Source of the DNA: Prevotellaceae bacterium
GTDB taxonomy: Bacteria > Bacteroidota > Bacteroidia > Bacteroidales > Paludibacteraceae
NCBI GenBank assembly: GCA_031270565.1
Contig: JAISXJ010000047.1
Span: 1 to 23,963, forward strand
DNA length: 23,963 bases
Reading direction: 5' to 3'
The notes beneath the pieces were generated by a model that was not told the origin of the DNA, ran no database searches, and saw nothing but the letters and a program-made list of their open reading frames with translations. Positions 21,312 to 23,963 of this stretch are shown here, one piece after another (the first letter of the stretch is position 1; every line of letters begins with the position of its first letter). Made by a program: the position numbers and the translations under genes.

Positions 21312-22820
21312 ATGCAAAAAAACATGGACAGTATTTGCCTGAATCCTTTAGTACGGCATTTACACAAATCTCCGGAAGAATTTACTCGGGAAGATATTAT
21401 ATCTTTTATTGTACAGAACGGTATAGAGATGCTTGATTTTCATTATGTCGGTGGAGACGGGCGTCTGAAGACACTCAGTTTTGTCATTTCCGACGAGCAG
21501 TATCTGCGCCAGATACTCACTTTTGGCGAGCGGGTGGACGGCTCAAGCCTTTTTTCATTCGTGGAAGCAGGCAAAAGCGACCTGTATGTCATCCCGCGCT
21601 TTCGTACGGCATTTGTTGATACCTTAGCCAAACAGCCAACCCTCTGTTTACTCTGTTCCTATTATACAAAAGACGGGATGCCGCTTGAGGTGGCGCCGGA
21701 ATATGTGTTGAAAAAGGCGGCACAATCGTTCCGCAAATCTACGGGTATGGAGTTTCAGGCTATGGGAGAGCTGGAGTTTTACGTTATCGGAGATAGGACG
21801 CCTCTCTTTCAGGCTACCGACCAGCACGGCTATCACGAGTCGTCGCCGTTTGCAAAGTTCGGGGAGTTCCGTTCGGAAGCGATGTTTCACATTGCTCAGG
21901 CGAGAGGAAAGATAAAATATGGTCATTCCGAAGTCGGAAACTTTACGCTCGACGGCAAAATATATGAACAGAACGAAATTGAGTTTCTCGTTACAAACGT
22001 AGAAGATGCCGCGAATCAACTTGTGATTGCCAAGTGGATTATTCGCAGATTAGCCTGCAAGTATGGTTTGGATGTCACTTTTGCTCCCAAAATCACGACA
22101 GGAAAGGCTGGCAGTGGCTTGCACATCCATACGCGTGTTATGAAAAACGAAAGCAGCAATGCTTATGTGTCTAATGGATCGCTAAGCGACATTGCCAGAA
22201 CCGTGATTGCCGGCTATATGCAATGTGCGCCTTCGCTGACTGCCTTTGGCAACGTCAATCCAACCTCTTATCTGCGTCTGGTGCCGCATCAGGAGGCGCC
22301 GACAACCGTTTGTTGGGGTGATAGAAACCGTTCCGTTCTGGTCAGGGTGCCGTTGGGATGGCGGACGCGCCAGAATATGGTAGCAATGGAGAATCCTGTG
22401 GAGGAAAGTTGCCCTATTGACGGCTCTATCAAACAGACCATTGAATTTCGCTGTCCTGACGGGTCGGCAAATATTCATTTGCTGATGGCGGGGTTAACGG
22501 TGGCAGCACGTACCGGATTTGAGATGGACGATGCCCTCGACTGTGCCGCTCGGACATACGTTGATGTCAATATTTTTCAGGAAGAACATCAGGCTCGTCT
22601 GGCAACGTTGAACAGTTTACCGGCGTGCTGTGTGGAATCGGCGGAAATGCTAAACCGGCAGCGCGAAATATATGAGCGTGATGGCGTTTTTGCCCCCCGT
22701 ATGATTGACGGTATCATTGCAGATCTCAGGGCGTTTGACGATAAAAATCTGCGACAAAACCTTCTCGTACATCCCGCTGAACTTACCAAGCTTATTGAAA
22801 AATATTACCATTGCGGATAA
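21312..22820 (+). CDS. glnA: Type I glutamine synthetase family protein
   Basis: This 502-aa protein has the glutamine synthetase catalytic fold and probably makes glutamine from glutamate, ammonia and ATP. Recognisable motifs are GELEFYVI (metal-binding Glu), GHSEVGNF with NEIEF (related to HHEVAxxQxEI), GKAGSGLHIHTRV, PTSYLRLVPHQEAPTTVCWGDRNRSVLVRVP (ATP and glutamate binding) and IEFRCPDGSANIHLLMAGL. Between EVG and NEIEF there is an insertion relative to classical GSI, and I find no NLYxLPPEE-type adenylylation site near the C-terminus, so regulation by adenylylation is unlikely. Size fits the 500-aa GSI type of Bacteroidales and not the 730-aa GSIII. A non-glutamate substrate (gamma-glutamyl-polyamine-synthetase-like) cannot be excluded. 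It is 54 bp after uvrA and ends at a strong bidirectional terminator. Confidence 0.85.
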   Translation: MQKNMDSICLNPLVRHLHKSPEEFTREDIISFIVQNGIEMLDFHYVGGDGRLKTLSFVISDEQYLRQILTFGERVDGSSLFSFVEAGKSDLYVIPRFRTAFVDTLAKQPTLCLLCSYYTKDGMPLEVAPEYVLKKAAQSFRKSTGMEFQAMGELEFYVIGDRTPLFQATDQHGYHESSPFAKFGEFRSEAMFHIAQARGKIKYGHSEVGNFTLDGKIYEQNEIEFLVTNVEDAANQLVIAKWIIRRLACKYGLDVTFAPKITTGKAGSGLHIHTRVMKNESSNAYVSNGSLSDIARTVIAGYMQCAPSLTAFGNVNPTSYLRLVPHQEAPTTVCWGDRNRSVLVRVPLGWRTRQNMVAMENPVEESCPIDGSIKQTIEFRCPDGSANIHLLMAGLTVAARTGFEMDDALDCAARTYVDVNIFQEEHQARLATLNSLPACCVESAEMLNRQREIYERDGVFAPRMIDGIIADLRAFDDKNLRQNLLVHPAELTKLIEKYYHCG

Positions 22821-22837
22821 ATCCCCTGTTAACAAAC

Positions 22838-22865
22838 AAAAGCCCCTCGCGGGGCTTTTTTGTTT
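22838..22865. terminator. Bidirectional terminator between glnA and FISUMP 2
   Basis: AGCCCC, loop TCGC, GGGGCT (22841-22856), preceded by an A-rich tract and followed by six T, forms a strong symmetrical terminator that can serve glnA on the plus strand and the convergent FISUMP gene on the minus strand. Confidence 0.9.
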
Positions 22866-22884
22866 GGTCTGAACTGATAACACT

Positions 22885-23963
22885 TTAGTTTTTCACGCAC
22901 CGCACGCTAAAGGCGTACGAACGATCAATAAAGTCGATGAACACGTTGGGGTTGTACAGGGCAAAATTACAAGCGTAGGCGTCGGAAGTTGTACTGCCCC
23001 AGTAGTTCGCGGAGACGCTGACAGAGTATACCACACCAGTGTTACTTTTGCGCCACCCTGGGATAGAAAAGAATAAGAGAGGTTCGGGGGCAGCAGCGTT
23101 GTATAAGAGTTTTGCATAGTCTGCACCGCTACCGCTTGGGTTAAAATAGCCGCCATTTGCAATAGCTTTATCCCAATCAGCTTTTTTGTAAACAGCGTAA
23201 CCGCCCAAGTTGCCTGTAGTAGCAGCCCAGCCACTACTGGTTACTTTACCACCCTTGACTGGTACCCAAGTCAATTCATTGCCACCGCGAGTAGTAGTAG
23301 CCGTACCGGTAGAACTTACAGTAATATCACCTCCAGCAGTTTGAGGAGTGCCACAACCATAATTAATGAGCCGTTCCCATTCATCCTGCGTAGGAACACG
23401 CCAGCCGGAAGGGCAGGGGTTATTATCAGGTATTGCCCAGTCTGTATTTTGATAATAATTGCCGTCAGAAGAGGAAAGAACGCCGCCTTGATTATCGCTC
23501 CCCTGTGAACTCACGCCCTCGCCGTTACCCCAAAGGTTATGTTGGTGAGTTGCTCGCCAATCGTAGTAAGAGGTACTACCTTTTATGAATTGGCCTTTGC
23601 CTCCGGTATCAGTTGCCTGACCATTAGCATCCACATCAGAAGTAGGTCCTGCATAGGTTGTACTGTTAGGTTTTTCGTGTCCGTCAGCGACACGTCCCCA
23701 CTGGTACCAATCGCCAAAAACAGTGACGTCAAGAGCGACATAGGGCTCTAAAGCCAAAAATTTCATCTGTTGTTTGGCAGGAGAAAGGTCAGGATAGAGC
23801 GTATTAAGTTTAGCTACATCTGCGCCAAGATTGTAACTCGCAAAAATAAGGTTAGGCAATGGATTGGTACACGTTGGAGCCGGAATAGAGAAAAAACCAT
23901 CACTGCCACCGATATAATTCCATTTGTTACCGTCCCAGAGATAGAGACCGTCTCCGTTAGGCA
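22885..23963 (-). CDS. FISUMP-domain protein (paralogue 2), truncated by the window edge
   Basis: The gene runs from the window end to a stop at 22885; 358 codons are visible, and the start with its expected signal peptide lies outside. The first in-window residues, PNGDGLYLWDGNKWNYIGGS, continue the same frame upstream of the internal TTG at 23859, so that TTG is not the start. It parallels the protein at 10388-11734: TNPLPNLIFASYNLGADV, YQWGRVADGHEK, NPCPSGWRVPTQDEWERL, NYWGST and the terminal SVRCVKN. Positions 23819-23891 are identical in reverse complement to 10749-10821 (73 bp), and 23670-23700 to 10943-10973 (31 bp). The C-terminal 60 residues are strongly diverged between the fixed YW and SVRCVK ends. 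It is probably a secreted or surface protein; the ligand is unknown. Confidence 0.85.
   Translation of the reverse strand, partial: PNGDGLYLWDGNKWNYIGGSDGFFSIPAPTCTNPLPNLIFASYNLGADVAKLNTLYPDLSPAKQQMKFLALEPYVALDVTVFGDWYQWGRVADGHEKPNSTTYAGPTSDVDANGQATDTGGKGQFIKGSTSYYDWRATHQHNLWGNGEGVSSQGSDNQGGVLSSSDGNYYQNTDWAIPDNNPCPSGWRVPTQDEWERLINYGCGTPQTAGGDITVSSTGTATTTRGGNELTWVPVKGGKVTSSGWAATTGNLGGYAVYKKADWDKAIANGGYFNPSGSGADYAKLLYNAAAPEPLLFFSIPGWRKSNTGVVYSVSVSANYWGSTTSDAYACNFALYNPNVFIDFIDRSYAFSVRCVKN

Noticed and set aside
23859..23859. TTG start for the second FISUMP protein
   Set aside because: The frame continues upstream to the window edge with residues matching paralogue 1, so the gene is truncated and does not start here.
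22885..23963. FISUMP genes considered as part of a diversity-generating retroelement
   Set aside because: No reverse transcriptase or template repeat is in the window, and the differences between the two copies are not limited to adenines. Kept only as a question about C-terminal variability.

Overview
The window looks like a chromosomal segment from a member of the Bacteroidota, most likely of the order Bacteroidales. Three things point there: promoter boxes of the Bacteroidota type (TAnnTTTG) in front of several genes, secreted proteins of the FISUMP (Fibrobacter succinogenes major paralogous domain) type, and Bacteroidales-style housekeeping proteins (a RecQ of about 640 aa without an HRDC domain, a 451-aa trigger factor, a 584-aa SppA). 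The kamD/kamE pair suggests an anaerobe that can ferment lysine. I cannot assign a genus from sequence alone.

Layout. 1-446: a gene-free array of small perfect hairpins, then an AT-rich block ending in a promoter. 447-4104 (+): a sigma-54 activator/response regulator without a DNA-binding domain, followed by both subunits of lysine 5,6-aminomutase. 4105-4379: a second AT-rich block with promoter, then sppA (+, 4380-6134), convergent with der-recQ (-, 9394-6156). 9395-10387: a 1-kb gene-free region holding the der promoter, a second hairpin array, a 14-bp tandem repeat, and the promoter and long leader of a secreted FISUMP protein (+, 10388-11734). 11825-16177 (-): yebC, groS, groL and tyrS, with a sigma-54-type promoter in front of groS. 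16596-22820 (+): tig, folB, uvrA and a type I glutamine synthetase, closely spaced. 22885 to the edge (-): a second FISUMP protein, truncated by the window end.

Most genes are core functions: protein folding (tig, groS, groL), translation (tyrS, der), DNA repair (uvrA, recQ), and folate and nitrogen metabolism. The unusual material is non-coding and architectural. (1) Two arrays of short hairpins, each with a different stem but mostly 3-nt loops; they share an outer element in opposite orientations, and the left copy carries an insertion inside its central palindrome. (2) An AT-rich repeat block placed directly upstream of four TAnnTTTG promoters, always in the same orientation relative to the gene. 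(3) A consensus-like -24/-12 promoter and two dyads upstream of groS, in a window that also encodes a DNA-binding-domain-less sigma-54 activator. (4) Two FISUMP paralogues in inverted orientation sharing a perfect 73-bp stretch, placed so that recombination would invert about 13 kb and exchange their C-terminal domains.

I saw no tRNA or rRNA gene, CRISPR array, transposase, integrase or reverse transcriptase. No defence-like gene cluster is visible.
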